In this document: positions 52,579 to 61,244 of the stretch, piece after piece
Layout: the number at the start of each line of letters is the position of its first letter
How positions within the stretch are numbered: the first letter of the stretch is position 1
Origin: an uncultured Candidatus Melainabacteria bacterium
GTDB taxonomy: Bacteria; Cyanobacteriota; Vampirovibrionia; Gastranaerophilales; Gastranaerophilaceae
Assembly (NCBI GenBank): GCA_934699705.1
Contig: CAKUXD010000004.1
Location: forward strand, 35,723 to 99,722
Direction: 5' to 3'
DNA: 64,000 nt
Notes under the pieces: model-generated
Seen by the model: only the letters and a program-made list of their open reading frames with translations
Databases searched by the model: none
What the model was told of the DNA's origin: nothing
Program-made: the position numbers and the translations under genes

Positions 52579-53379
52579 TTGAAAGAACTTGTAAAACTAA
52601 ACACAGCAAGAAATTGCCTAAGATATTTAATAAAAGCCTATAACATCGGGATTTTACACGTACCTTATTATATTTGTCCTTCTGTTAAAAATATTCTAAA
52701 AAAAGAACTTATCGGGATAAAATACTACCATATTGACGATAAATTCATGCCAACAGAAAAATTTAAGCCAAACGATTTTATTTTATACCCAAACTACTTT
52801 GGAATTTGCACAAATAACGTCAAAGAACTTGAAAAACGATATAAAAATCTAATAGTAGATAATTCTCACGCTTTTTATGCAAAACCAGCAGGGCTTGCGT
52901 CTTTCAATTCTTTAAGAAAATTTTTCCAAATGCAATACGGAATAATGAACGGTGCTTATCTTTATACTGAAAAAATCCTGAACCGCCCTTTTAGAACCGC
53001 TCCAGATTATGAAGTTGAAGATTTAATCACTTATGAAAAAATCGTTAAAAATGAACACATACTTGACGATGAACAAATTATGTACATGTCAAAAACATCT
53101 GAAAAAATAATAAGTCGAATTAATTTTGAAGTTGAAAAGACGCAAAGATTAAACAACTTTTACAGATATGAACAACTTTACGGCAAGAAAAATGAGCTTC
53201 ATTTTTCACTTGATAAAAATGAAATTCCTTTTGTTTATCCGTTTTACACTCACGAAGAAGAAATCGGATTTAATTTAGAGCGTCAGGGCTTACTAATTTA
53301 CCGCTACTGGGAAGGTTTACCTGTAACCTTTGACGAATACAGATTTTACAAGTATTTAATCCCAATACCAATTTATTAG
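52579..53379 (+). CDS. Divergent DegT/DnrJ-type aminotransferase-like protein
   Basis: A 266-residue protein resembling short PLP fold-type I sugar aminotransferase relatives: ARNCLRYLIKAYNIGILHVPYYICPSV, DFILYPNYFGICTNNVKELEKRYKNLIVDNSHAFYAKPAG, SFNSLRKFFQMQYGIMNGAYLY. The Lys in SLRKFF aligns with the PLP-Lys region of homologues with RKFFGVPDG. It is about 100 residues shorter than standard DegT proteins. TTG or ATG start ambiguity: the frame begins TTG at 52579. Two bases after pgeF. Its 3-prime end overlaps the GH38 gene on the other strand. Substrate and activity uncertain. Confidence 0.6.
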   Translation: MKELVKLNTARNCLRYLIKAYNIGILHVPYYICPSVKNILKKELIGIKYYHIDDKFMPTEKFKPNDFILYPNYFGICTNNVKELEKRYKNLIVDNSHAFYAKPAGLASFNSLRKFFQMQYGIMNGAYLYTEKILNRPFRTAPDYEVEDLITYEKIVKNEHILDDEQIMYMSKTSEKIISRINFEVEKTQRLNNFYRYEQLYGKKNELHFSLDKNEIPFVYPFYTHEEEIGFNLERQGLLIYRYWEGLPVTFDEYRFYKYLIPIPIY

Positions 53380-55448
53380 TAAATTACAGAATTAAACATT
53401 TTATCCAAATTTCGCTCATATCCATTAACATCACCGCAATAGACTGCAAATTCTGCAATATTTCTACCTAACATCTGTAAAGCAGGTGTTTCTAAAGGTG
53501 GACCTGCAGGAGTTGAGCGTGAAGAATTATAAGGATTAGAAATAACGCCAGTTGCACGAAGTAAAGGAATTGAAAGCATGTCTTTGAAAACTTCATACTG
53601 AGTTATACCTTTTGTAAAAATACCTAAATTATTAGCCCAAACAAATCTTTGCATAGGTGCAGTATTTGATTTTGCTTCAATTCCACGTTCTTTAGGCAAA
53701 TTTTCTCTAATATCATATTCATAATCAAATTGTCGTTCAATCAATTCATTAAAATCTTCTGAATAAGTTGTTTCAACAGGACTTCCCAAAACGAATTTTG
53801 CTTGAATTAAGTGATTTTTATCCTCATTAATCCAGTCAATATTGAATTTCAGCAATTCTGAATTTCTATCTAAGGAAACAATAACATCAAAGAAAGAAGT
53901 TTCAATCTTTAAAGCTGAGCGAAGATTACCTTCATAAAGTTTTTTTGTAGAAATAACATCTGCAGTTACGCCATAATCGCCCTTTACAGGACCTTCGTTA
54001 TAACTATCGCCATTATCTATATAATCCACAAATTCAAGTTGAATATCATTATTAATAAGAATATTATTACCAATTACCTTCAGTGATATTTTTGAATTAT
54101 TTATAGAATTATCTGTAACTTCTAAATCAGAATTAGCTTGAACAGGGTTCAAAATACCCAATTCAAGAGGTCTTAAATTTTCAACTTCTGCTAAATATGT
54201 ATAAATATCTGTATAATCTTCAGTAACAGGGATTTTTTGAGTATCTTGTAAAATATCATTACTAAAGCCTTTTCTTGACGACAACATTTGCAAATCAATT
54301 AATTCATCAGTCGATTCAAACTCTACAATTCCACTATAAGCATTTTCGCCCATGTTAATCCCCAAAACGCCAGAACCCAGTTTAAATCTAACTTCATCTT
54401 TTATAGTTTGACAAATTTGTAAGATTTTTTTATAACGCGTAATATTTTCACTATGCACATCATCAGTCGAGCACCCGCAAATTCCGTCATGAGCTTGGTT
54501 TTGAAGTAACAATTTGTATGCATATTTTATCAAATTATCATAATTTAAGTTAAAATGTTTTTGCAATTTATCAGTCAATGGCAAGTTATGGCAACAAATT
54601 ACGTTATAACGCTTTAAATCAAGCCTTGAAGAATATGAACCTTGTAAAATAAAGGTTTTAGAGTTATCACGTAATTCATCATTCCATTCAAACTGATTAA
54701 ATCTGCCTTTTACAAGCTCAAAATATTCAAAAATCGAACCCAATTTAATTTGATAATCTTCTAAGCGCGCATTAACTTCCCGAATTTGATTAGAAATATC
54801 CGTTTCAACGCCCAAATGATCAGCGCCAATAGGCATTAATAAGACATCACCAGACTTTTCGGCAATTTTATCTAAATTTTCTTTAATACACTGAGCTTTT
54901 TTATCAATATCAAAAGGCGCAGAGAAAAAGTCCATGAAATAGCCTCGAACGAGATTTACAGTATCAACTCCGCAAAAACTAAATTCTGACGGAATATCCC
55001 CACAACCTCGCCAAACAACACATTTATCAACGCCAAAGTCTTTAAATACTTTTGTAACCTGCTTGGAATGACCAAATGTATCTGCCAAATAACCTATAAA
55101 ATCGTTACAACCAAGACTACGAGCGTACTCCAAGCCAATTTTTAAATTATTTTCAAAAGAATTTTTATCGGTTAAAAATTCATCAACTAAAGTGTAAAAA
55201 GGTCCGATAAATAGTCTTTTTTCAGCAATTAGTTTTTTCACTAAATCCAACTTTTCAGGTCTGATTTCAAGATAATCTTCTAATGCCGCCGTTTGCCCAT
55301 CAAAATAGAAAGACGGAATTTTATTTGCTTCTAGCATGCTCAAAACATTGTCAAAAACTCGCAAAAGTCTTATTCTAAAAACTTCGTACTCTCGATACCA
55401 TTCTCTATCCCAATGAGTATGTAAATATGCAATAACAGTCTTTTTCAT
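53376..55448 (-). CDS. GH38 alpha-mannosidase family protein
   Basis: A 690-residue glycoside hydrolase. HTHWDREWYREYE (zinc His and Asp, 10-22), FYFDGQTAALEDYLEIRPE, the nucleophile Asp in GYLADTFGHSKQV, and the zinc His in NQAHDGICGCSTDDVHSEN. The C-terminal half is the usual beta-rich GH38 domain (ITQYEVFKDMLSIPLLRATGVIS). No signal peptide, so it would be cytosolic, trimming imported mannosides or 2-O-glycerate-type sugars as some bacterial GH38 enzymes do. Monocistronic. No adjacent sugar transporter. Confidence 0.9.
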   Translation of the reverse strand: MKKTVIAYLHTHWDREWYREYEVFRIRLLRVFDNVLSMLEANKIPSFYFDGQTAALEDYLEIRPEKLDLVKKLIAEKRLFIGPFYTLVDEFLTDKNSFENNLKIGLEYARSLGCNDFIGYLADTFGHSKQVTKVFKDFGVDKCVVWRGCGDIPSEFSFCGVDTVNLVRGYFMDFFSAPFDIDKKAQCIKENLDKIAEKSGDVLLMPIGADHLGVETDISNQIREVNARLEDYQIKLGSIFEYFELVKGRFNQFEWNDELRDNSKTFILQGSYSSRLDLKRYNVICCHNLPLTDKLQKHFNLNYDNLIKYAYKLLLQNQAHDGICGCSTDDVHSENITRYKKILQICQTIKDEVRFKLGSGVLGINMGENAYSGIVEFESTDELIDLQMLSSRKGFSNDILQDTQKIPVTEDYTDIYTYLAEVENLRPLELGILNPVQANSDLEVTDNSINNSKISLKVIGNNILINNDIQLEFVDYIDNGDSYNEGPVKGDYGVTADVISTKKLYEGNLRSALKIETSFFDVIVSLDRNSELLKFNIDWINEDKNHLIQAKFVLGSPVETTYSEDFNELIERQFDYEYDIRENLPKERGIEAKSNTAPMQRFVWANNLGIFTKGITQYEVFKDMLSIPLLRATGVISNPYNSSRSTPAGPPLETPALQMLGRNIAEFAVYCGDVNGYERNLDKMFNSVIY

Positions 55449-55475
55449 ACAAAATATTTTATCACAAAAAAAAGA

Positions 55476-55504
55476 TTGACAAAAGTAAATTTTCGGGTAA
55501 AAAT
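55476..55504 (+). promoter_or_regulatory. Promoter of folK
   Basis: TTGACA (55476-55481), a 17-base spacer and AAAAAT (55499-55504); a 16-base spacing gives TAAAAA. The -35 is perfect, the -10 weak. The ATG is 10 bases beyond the -10, so a very short leader is expected. Confidence 0.5.
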
Positions 55505-55513
55505 AAACACATT

Positions 55514-56020
55514 ATGGCAGTAGTATATTTAAGCCTTGGTTCTAATAAAGGCGACAGAGTAGGATACATTCAGCAAGCAACATCAATTCTTGACGGACTT
55601 GATGACGTTAGTTTAATCAGAACTTCCGCGTTTTACGAATCTGAACCTTGGGGGGTTGATACGAAAAACTGGTTTGTAAACGCAATGATTGAAGTTAAAA
55701 CCTCGCAAACACCTCAACAACTACTTGAAACATGTCAAAAAATTGAGGCTCAATTAGGCAGAAATAGAGAGTTAGAAGGTCATTATGGCGACAGAACTCT
55801 TGATATTGATATAATTTTTTATGGAAATGAAATTGTAAACGACGAAAACTTAACAATTCCGCATAAGTTTTTCCACCAAAGAGCGTTTACTCTAGTACCA
55901 ATGCTAGAATTAGCTCCTAATTTTATTCACCCAACTTTAAAAAAGACCGTTATGCAACTTCACGAGGAACTAGAAAATCCAGAAATGGTCTTTCTATACG
56001 GCACAAGGGTTGATATCTAA
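55514..56020 (+). CDS. folK: 6-hydroxymethyl-7,8-dihydropterin pyrophosphokinase
   Basis: Transfers pyrophosphate to hydroxymethyldihydropterin before the FolP step. 168 residues. YLSLGSNKGDR, SAFYESEPWGVDTKNWFVNAMIEV, LGRNRELEGHYGDRTLDIDIIFYG (catalytic DxD), LTIPHKFFHQRAFTLVPMLELAP. One-base overlap with the next gene (TAATG). No ribosome site is obvious before the ATG at 55514. Confidence 0.95.
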   Translation: MAVVYLSLGSNKGDRVGYIQQATSILDGLDDVSLIRTSAFYESEPWGVDTKNWFVNAMIEVKTSQTPQQLLETCQKIEAQLGRNRELEGHYGDRTLDIDIIFYGNEIVNDENLTIPHKFFHQRAFTLVPMLELAPNFIHPTLKKTVMQLHEELENPEMVFLYGTRVDI

Positions 56021-57171
56021 TGCCCTCAATTGCAATTATTGGCGCAGGTCCAGCAGGTTGCATGTGTGCATGCAATCTTGATAAAAGTTTTGAAGTAACT
56101 CTTTTTGATAAATCCAGCCCCCTAAAAACTCTGCTTCCTACTGGTGGCGGGAAATGCAATCTGGCGTTTGCAGAATACGATTTTAAAGAATTAGCTAAAA
56201 ATTATCCGCGCGGAGAAAAGTTTTTATACTCAGCTTTTTCAAGATTTGGAACTCAAGAAACTCTTGAGTTTTTTGAAAAAATTGGAGTTAAAACCTACGA
56301 ACGAGAAGACAAGCACATTTTTCCAACTTCAAATAGCGCGCAAGAAGTAAGACAAGCCCTGCTAAATCAACTTAAATACTGCAAAATAAAATCTGAAAAA
56401 ATTACCGAAATAAACAAACTCGATAAAGGGTTTAAAATCAAATCAGAAAAAAATTCGTACTACTTTGATGTAGTAGTTATCGCGATTGGCGGGAAAAGTG
56501 GCTACTCAATATTAAAAAACCTAAACCACACAATTGAAAAACCATGCCCTGCACTTGTAGGACTAAAAACCAAACCTCAGTTTAAAGAATTACAAGGGGT
56601 TACAATAAAAAATTGTAAAATTAAAAGTGAAAAGTATGAATTTGCAGGAGATATTTTATTTACAGATGACGGAATAACTGGGCCTGCTGTATTTAACTTA
56701 TCCTCAATAAATGCAAAAAAAGAACTTCCATATAAAATATATATTGATTTTTTAAACAAAGATATCGACTGGCAATTAATATTTGACACAAACCCAAAAA
56801 AGAATTTAATAAACGTCTTAAACGACCTTTTACCTAAATCTTTTGTGAATTTAATTTTAGAAAAGCATGGTATTAGTTCTGAACAAAAATGTTGCACAAT
56901 TAGAAGTAATACTAAAGTATTACTTGATAAAATTTTCAGAAACTACGAGTTTGATGTTATAGCAACAAGAAAAGACGGAGAAATAGTAACTTGTGGCGGT
57001 GTTAATTTAAACGAAATAAATCCAAAAACCTTCCAATCAAAAATAATAGAAAACTTATATTTTTGTGGAGAAGTTTTGAATGTCGACGGATTTTGTGGCG
57101 GTTTTAACCTGCAAAACTGCTGGACAAGCGGATTTCTAAGCGCAGAATCAATAAATTTTTATACTAAATAA
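56020..57171 (+). CDS. HI0933/BaiN-family FAD-dependent oxidoreductase
   Basis: A 383-residue flavoprotein. N-terminal Rossmann IIGAGPAGCMCACNL, LLPTGGGKCNLAF, FPTSNSAQEVRQALLNQL, IAIGGKSGYSI, DILFTDDGITGPAVFNLSS, and the C-terminal CGGVNLNEINPKTFQSKIIENLYFCGEVLNVDGFCGGFNLQNCWTSGFLSA. All are hallmarks of HI0933-like proteins (some reduce bile-acid intermediates, hence BaiN). Most members have no known physiological substrate. Co-transcribed with folK. Confidence 0.88.
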   Translation: MPSIAIIGAGPAGCMCACNLDKSFEVTLFDKSSPLKTLLPTGGGKCNLAFAEYDFKELAKNYPRGEKFLYSAFSRFGTQETLEFFEKIGVKTYEREDKHIFPTSNSAQEVRQALLNQLKYCKIKSEKITEINKLDKGFKIKSEKNSYYFDVVVIAIGGKSGYSILKNLNHTIEKPCPALVGLKTKPQFKELQGVTIKNCKIKSEKYEFAGDILFTDDGITGPAVFNLSSINAKKELPYKIYIDFLNKDIDWQLIFDTNPKKNLINVLNDLLPKSFVNLILEKHGISSEQKCCTIRSNTKVLLDKIFRNYEFDVIATRKDGEIVTCGGVNLNEINPKTFQSKIIENLYFCGEVLNVDGFCGGFNLQNCWTSGFLSAESINFYTK

Positions 57172-57311
57172 ATGCTCTTTTATGAAGTTTTGTAAATAAT
57201 ATTCATTAGAACTAATACTTTAGAGTTATATTTTTATCATTCTGTGGTATTATGTTAATACGTTATCTGATTGATTTTAATAAAAATGCAGTATTTTTTA
57301 TGTAAAAATGC

Positions 57312-57340
57312 TTGACTTAGTTATTTTAATCTGCTACGAT
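57312..57340 (+). promoter_or_regulatory. Promoter of the third prepilin gene
   Basis: TTGACT (57312-57317), a 17-base spacer and TACGAT (57335-57340), followed by an AT-rich leader of about 55 bases with GAAAGG near the start codon. The region 57172-57311 upstream shows no gene. Confidence 0.75.
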
Positions 57341-57403
57341 AAGCAATATAAGCATATTTGTTAAAAAACAATAAAAAAGATTAATAAAAGAAAGGCAAAA
57401 ACT

Positions 57404-58066
57404 ATGAGAAAACACGCAGGTTTCACATTAGCAGAAGTTTTGATTACACTTGGTATCATCGGTGTAGTTGCTGCTATGACAATTCCGACATTAATGTCAA
57501 ACACAGGTAAAGCTGAATTTAAGACAGCTTTCAAAAAAATCTTATCAGTAGTTAACCAAGCAGTAACAATGTCAGTTGCACTTGATTACATTGACTTTGG
57601 TGATTCAAACGCAGGTGATGGAGAAGATTCTATTTACAAAATTCTTTCAAAAAGAATGCACGTTGTAAAAACAATCGGTGTTGATGACGATAACTATGAT
57701 GAAGCTAAAAAAATGTTCGGTGATAATGCTAACGATAACTACACAATGTTCTTTAGCGATGGTATGGTATTGTCATACAACAAAGAAACTGAAAAATGTA
57801 CAAATACAGGTAACCTAAGAGGTAACACATGTAATGCTATTATTGACGTTAATGGCTTAAAAAATCCAAATAAATTATCACACTGTCAATGGGACGCTGC
57901 AGCAGGTACAACATCAACTGTTGATTCTGACGACTCGTTAGCTAGTGGCGCAACTTCTTGTACTGAAGAAAACGCATACATTTCAGACCAATATTCAGTA
58001 ATATTCAAAGGTCAACAATTAATGCCTAACGGATATGCTTCAAGATTTGTTCTTTATGAAAAATAA
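57404..58066 (+). CDS. Type IV pilin/T2SS pseudopilin-like protein with short canonical leader
   Basis: A 220-residue prepilin. The leader MRKHAG is cut before FTLAEVLITLGIIGVVAAMTIPTLM (Gly at -1, Glu at +5), fully canonical unlike the two paralogues at 3431 and 14765. The mature part (ALDYIDFGDSNAGDGED, MFGDNANDNYTMFFSDGMVLSYNKE) is different from those, ending CTNTGNLRGNTCNAI ... SRFVLYEK with four or more Cys. Its own good promoter and terminator suggest strong independent expression. It may be a major pilin or a secretion pseudopilin; no assembly genes are adjacent. Confidence 0.88.
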   Translation: MRKHAGFTLAEVLITLGIIGVVAAMTIPTLMSNTGKAEFKTAFKKILSVVNQAVTMSVALDYIDFGDSNAGDGEDSIYKILSKRMHVVKTIGVDDDNYDEAKKMFGDNANDNYTMFFSDGMVLSYNKETEKCTNTGNLRGNTCNAIIDVNGLKNPNKLSHCQWDAAAGTTSTVDSDDSLASGATSCTEENAYISDQYSVIFKGQQLMPNGYASRFVLYEK

Positions 58067-58090
58067 TTACTGCGTGTAATAAACAATATA

Positions 58091-58128
58091 AAAAAAATAC
58101 CTCGAGTAATCTCAAGGTATTTTTTTTA
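58091..58128. terminator. Terminator between the prepilin and the coiled-coil gene
   Basis: atacctcgag/ctcaaggtat (58098-58120) with one mismatch, flanked by A-run and T-run; usable from both sides. Confidence 0.8.
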
Positions 58129-58142
58129 TTTAATAACTTAAC

Positions 58143-59927
58143 TTATTCTTCATTTGTTGTTGCTTCAACTTTTGATTTGTAATCTCCACCACCAAAAGAT
58201 AATTTAGGAAACTCAGGTTTTTTCAAGGTGAACATTGATTCTTGTAATCTATTGCCAACTACAATATAAGTTTTTCCATCTTTTGAATATGTGCCATCAG
58301 CATTTGCTTTGTAGCCCATACCTTCAAATCTTTTGTCTTGCAAGTATTTGTTCATCATATCTGTACTTGAAGTACTTGTAGTAGGAGCAGTAGTAGAAGC
58401 TGCAACATCACCCTTATCTTTTGTATCTTCAGCTTTACCATCTGCTTTTGATGCACTTGTTAATTTCTTATTAGCTTTTTTTAACGATTTATCTAAAGCA
58501 TTTTTCTCAGTTGTTAAAGCTTTAATATTTGTATCTAATTCTTTTTTAGTTTGTTTTGCAGTTTCTGCTACTTTTTGAGTATCTAACTGCATTTCGTTAA
58601 TATCTTTGTTTGCAGCAGTTACAATAGCGGCAGCTGATTCAGCATTCGCATTTTCAGTACCAACATTTTTCAAGTTTGTAGAAATATTTTGAAGATTAGC
58701 AGATATTTCTGTATCTTGTTGTTTCAATGCAGTGATATTATTAACTGCTTGTTGAATACCTGCAATCGCATTATCTCTAGTTTGTTCTGCTTGAGCCGTT
58801 TGTTCTGCCAATTGAGCCAATGTTTGATTGCCTACTTGAATTTGTTGAGCAGCTTCATTAGCTCTTGCTTCAGCAGTTTTTTTATTTTTTTCAGCAGCTG
58901 TAATTTTATCCGCAACTGCGTCGATTTCTGCTTGTTTTGCAGTAATTGCTGCTTTTCTCTTTGCTTCATCAGGCACCGTTTTTGTAGTTGTATTACCATT
59001 AGCATCAGTTTCAGTTACTGTTTTTGTATAAGTAGTCGTATCGTTCTTGATAGTATTCAATTCACCTTCTAAAGTGCCCTTTTGAGAGTTTAAGTCATTA
59101 ACTTCTCCTGAATACTTACTTACATCTGCTTGAGCACCTTGGTAAGCTTGAATAGCACCTTCTTTAGTTTCTGTAACCTTGACGTTTTGTCCTTCAAGGT
59201 TCTTTATTTGAATTTCCTGTGAATTTTTTTGTTCAGTAGCTTCGGCTTTTGAAGCTTCAGCAGCGTCAGTACCTTGTTGAACATCAGCTTTTTGAGAAGT
59301 TAAAACAAGGTTTTTATCTAATAATTGACTTTCAAAACTTTCGTTTTGTTTAATAATTTTATTTTGCTCATCAACAATATCTGCATTATTCTTTAATGCT
59401 TCTGTTGTTTCGTTTTTAAAGAATTGAGCCTTATCATCTGTATCTTTAAAGGTTTCACGTCTTTTTTCTAAGTTTGGTAAATCTTTGTTAATTTCTGCTT
59501 GTCTTGCAGTTGCAGCATCTACTGCTGATTGTAAAGCAGTAACTGTCGCTGGATTTTTTTCGTTATAGTTATTGATTGCACTATCCAAAGACATTTGAAC
59601 TTGTGATTGACCAGATGTACTTACAGCACCGTCTTTACCAGAAAAACCTGCTGTACCTACAGCACTACCAAACGCTTTTGCAATACCTGCCAAGCCCTCT
59701 AATGTTGTATTAACATAATCTAAAGCAGTCGGTTTTGCCGCTTCTTTTGCATCTTCAATTGAATCATCAATATCTCTTTGAATTTTGTCTGCATTTTCTA
59801 TTGCTCGGTTTATCATTGAGTTCATATCTGAACCAATGTTTGCACTTTTTGCTCTGTCTGCATCACTCATAGCATCAACTGCTATTCTTCTCCATGCGTT
59901 ATCACCACTTGAAATTCCATTTGCCAT
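58143..59927 (-). CDS. Long coiled-coil protein without signal peptide, unknown function
   Basis: A 594-residue protein. A helical polar N-terminus (to about 65) is followed by a Gly/Ala hydrophobic patch (LEGLAGIAKAFGSAVGTAGFSG, about 75-96). A long Gln/Glu/Lys/Ala-rich coiled coil then runs to about 490 (KQNESFESQLLDKNLVLTSQKADVQQ..., EAKRKAAITAKQAEIDAVADKITAAEK). After it come a Thr/Ser-rich linker (TTAPTTSTSSTD) and a small C-terminal domain with DGTYSKDGKTYIVVGNRL. No signal peptide. Preceded by a sigma-28-like promoter shared with the next coiled-coil gene. Possibly structural, or exported by a non-Sec route. Confidence 0.7.
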   Translation of the reverse strand: MANGISSGDNAWRRIAVDAMSDADRAKSANIGSDMNSMINRAIENADKIQRDIDDSIEDAKEAAKPTALDYVNTTLEGLAGIAKAFGSAVGTAGFSGKDGAVSTSGQSQVQMSLDSAINNYNEKNPATVTALQSAVDAATARQAEINKDLPNLEKRRETFKDTDDKAQFFKNETTEALKNNADIVDEQNKIIKQNESFESQLLDKNLVLTSQKADVQQGTDAAEASKAEATEQKNSQEIQIKNLEGQNVKVTETKEGAIQAYQGAQADVSKYSGEVNDLNSQKGTLEGELNTIKNDTTTYTKTVTETDANGNTTTKTVPDEAKRKAAITAKQAEIDAVADKITAAEKNKKTAEARANEAAQQIQVGNQTLAQLAEQTAQAEQTRDNAIAGIQQAVNNITALKQQDTEISANLQNISTNLKNVGTENANAESAAAIVTAANKDINEMQLDTQKVAETAKQTKKELDTNIKALTTEKNALDKSLKKANKKLTSASKADGKAEDTKDKGDVAASTTAPTTSTSSTDMMNKYLQDKRFEGMGYKANADGTYSKDGKTYIVVGNRLQESMFTLKKPEFPKLSFGGGDYKSKVEATTNEE

Positions 59928-59969
59928 ATCTTTACTCCTTTGCCTATTTTCACTACTTACACATTATAC

Positions 59970-59997
59970 ATGTCGGAACAAAAAACATGAAACTTTA
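59970..59997 (-). promoter_or_regulatory. Sigma-28-like promoter of the 58143 coiled-coil gene
   Basis: Minus strand TAAAGTTT (59997-59990), a 12-base spacer and TCCGACAT (59977-59970). The sigma-28 consensus is TAAAGTTT-N11-GCCGATAA. The ATG is about 43 bases further. Confidence 0.5.
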
Positions 59998-60035
59998 ATA
60001 TTATTAGGTTTTTATTAACATTTTGTAACAATAAG

Positions 60036-60072
60036 AAAAAAGCGCCGAGATTAAAAATCTCGGCGCTTTTTT
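60036..60072. terminator. Terminator of the 60087 coiled-coil gene
   Basis: Perfect 17-bp stem (60036-60052 with 60056-60072), 3-base loop, with A- and T-runs in the stem. It serves the minus strand but is symmetrical. Confidence 0.92.
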
Positions 60073-60086
60073 GTTATTTTAAATTT

Positions 60087-61058
60087 TTATTTTTTATCTT
60101 TATCTTTCTTCTTGTCAGTTCTCTCTGTTTGTTCTGTTTCAATCAAAGTTTCTTTCTTTCTCGCATCTGACGCTTGTTGTTCATTCGCCCTTTGAAGTTT
60201 TAATTGCCTATTCATTTCATCTTCAGCCTTACTAAGCGCATCTTTTTGAGCATTATTAGCATTTATCGCATCTGCTCTTTCTTGTTTATATGCAGCTTCT
60301 TCTGCTGGAATTGTTTTGTTTTTAATATTATCTATTTTATCTTGTTCTTCTTTGATTTTTCTTTCTAATTCAGTTTTTTGTGTATCATACTCAGGATTTT
60401 TTACTTTGGCTCCGTTTTCATCAGTTGTATATTCTTGAAGATTTTTAATATCTTGCCTATATCCTGAAATTACACCTTCTGAAGTTTTTATATCAGCTTG
60501 TAAATCAACAATCTTCAAACTGTGAGCATCTTGCTTATTGTTATATTTATCAACTGTTGCTTGCGTACCATTTTCACCATTAATAGCTTTTTCAGCTCCT
60601 TCTTTTTGACCTTTTGCTGTTTCGTATGCTTGTTTAGCATTCATAGCTGCAGCATCAAATTTAGAAATATCTGATTGCGCAGTTCTTAATTCTGAAACTA
60701 ATTGGGTATCAGTCATGTTTTCATAATCTGCCTTTTTAGGACCAGTTGAAATATTTTTTGTTGCCCCAGAAATTGCTCGTGCAGAAAGAGCAGTAGATGC
60801 TACTGCACCAAATATTGAGCCTACTGTCGACAATGTAGTCTTTAAAGCTTCCTTTTTACGTTGTCTTTTAATTTCAGCCAACATTTCATTCTTGCCATTT
60901 TTAGCAAGCTCGTCAACTTTATTCATAAAAATAGAATCGCCATATTCTTTATCTACACTTCCAAGCATTCGACTTGTTGACTCAAATGAAGAAGTATATC
61001 TGCCTTCGGCCTTCATAGCTTTTAATTCTGATTTTGCTGCGTCAAAAGGATTACTCAT
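60087..61058 (-). CDS. Second coiled-coil protein without signal peptide, unknown function
   Basis: A 323-residue protein of the same plan as its neighbour. Polar helical N-terminus (MSNPFDAAKSELKAMKAEGRYTSS..., to about 75), an Ala/Gly/Ser hydrophobic stretch (LSTVGSIFGAVASTALSARAISGA, about 75-100), then a coiled coil (about 115-310) with many Glu/Lys/Gln, and a basic KKDKDKK end. The sequences of the two proteins are not obviously homologous in the coil, but the layout and the promoters match. No known domain. Likely partner of the 594-residue protein. Confidence 0.68.
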   Translation of the reverse strand: MSNPFDAAKSELKAMKAEGRYTSSFESTSRMLGSVDKEYGDSIFMNKVDELAKNGKNEMLAEIKRQRKKEALKTTLSTVGSIFGAVASTALSARAISGATKNISTGPKKADYENMTDTQLVSELRTAQSDISKFDAAAMNAKQAYETAKGQKEGAEKAINGENGTQATVDKYNNKQDAHSLKIVDLQADIKTSEGVISGYRQDIKNLQEYTTDENGAKVKNPEYDTQKTELERKIKEEQDKIDNIKNKTIPAEEAAYKQERADAINANNAQKDALSKAEDEMNRQLKLQRANEQQASDARKKETLIETEQTERTDKKKDKDKK

Positions 61059-61102
61059 AGTTCACGACCTTTTCATTACATTACACTTTTCCTACAATTC
61101 AT

Positions 61103-61130
61103 ATATCGACACTCAAGAACATGAACTTTA
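61103..61130 (-). promoter_or_regulatory. Sigma-28-like promoter of the 60087 coiled-coil gene
   Basis: Minus strand TAAAGTTC (61130-61123), a 12-base spacer and GTCGATAT (61110-61103). Six of eight -10 positions fit GCCGATAA. Sequence further upstream (TGTAACGAAATGTTAAAAT) also resembles the upstream part of the other coiled-coil promoter. Confidence 0.5.
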
Positions 61131-61177
61131 GTGATTTTAAGGCTATTTTAACATTTCGTTACAATTGTTTTACATAA

Positions 61178-61199
61178 TAAAAAAGGGACGTTAGTCCCT
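61178..61199 (-). terminator. Terminator of the AMIN-like gene
   Basis: agggac (61184-61189) with gtccct (61194-61199), loop gtta, followed by TTTTTTATTA on the minus strand. Confidence 0.85.
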
Positions 61200-61244
61200 A
61201 TGTGTTAATGTTGTCATGTGTTTATTTAATTTATCTGTTTTTTC

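Noticed and set aside
58689..59072. Cys/Phe/Ser-rich plus-strand reading frame opposite the coiled-coil gene
   Set aside because: Typical antisense artefact of a Gln/Glu/Lys-rich coiled coil; no ribosome site.
59970..61130. Flagellar operon suggested by sigma-28-like promoters
   Set aside because: None of the neighbouring proteins resembles flagellin, hook, rod or motor components, so only the promoter similarity is kept as a finding.
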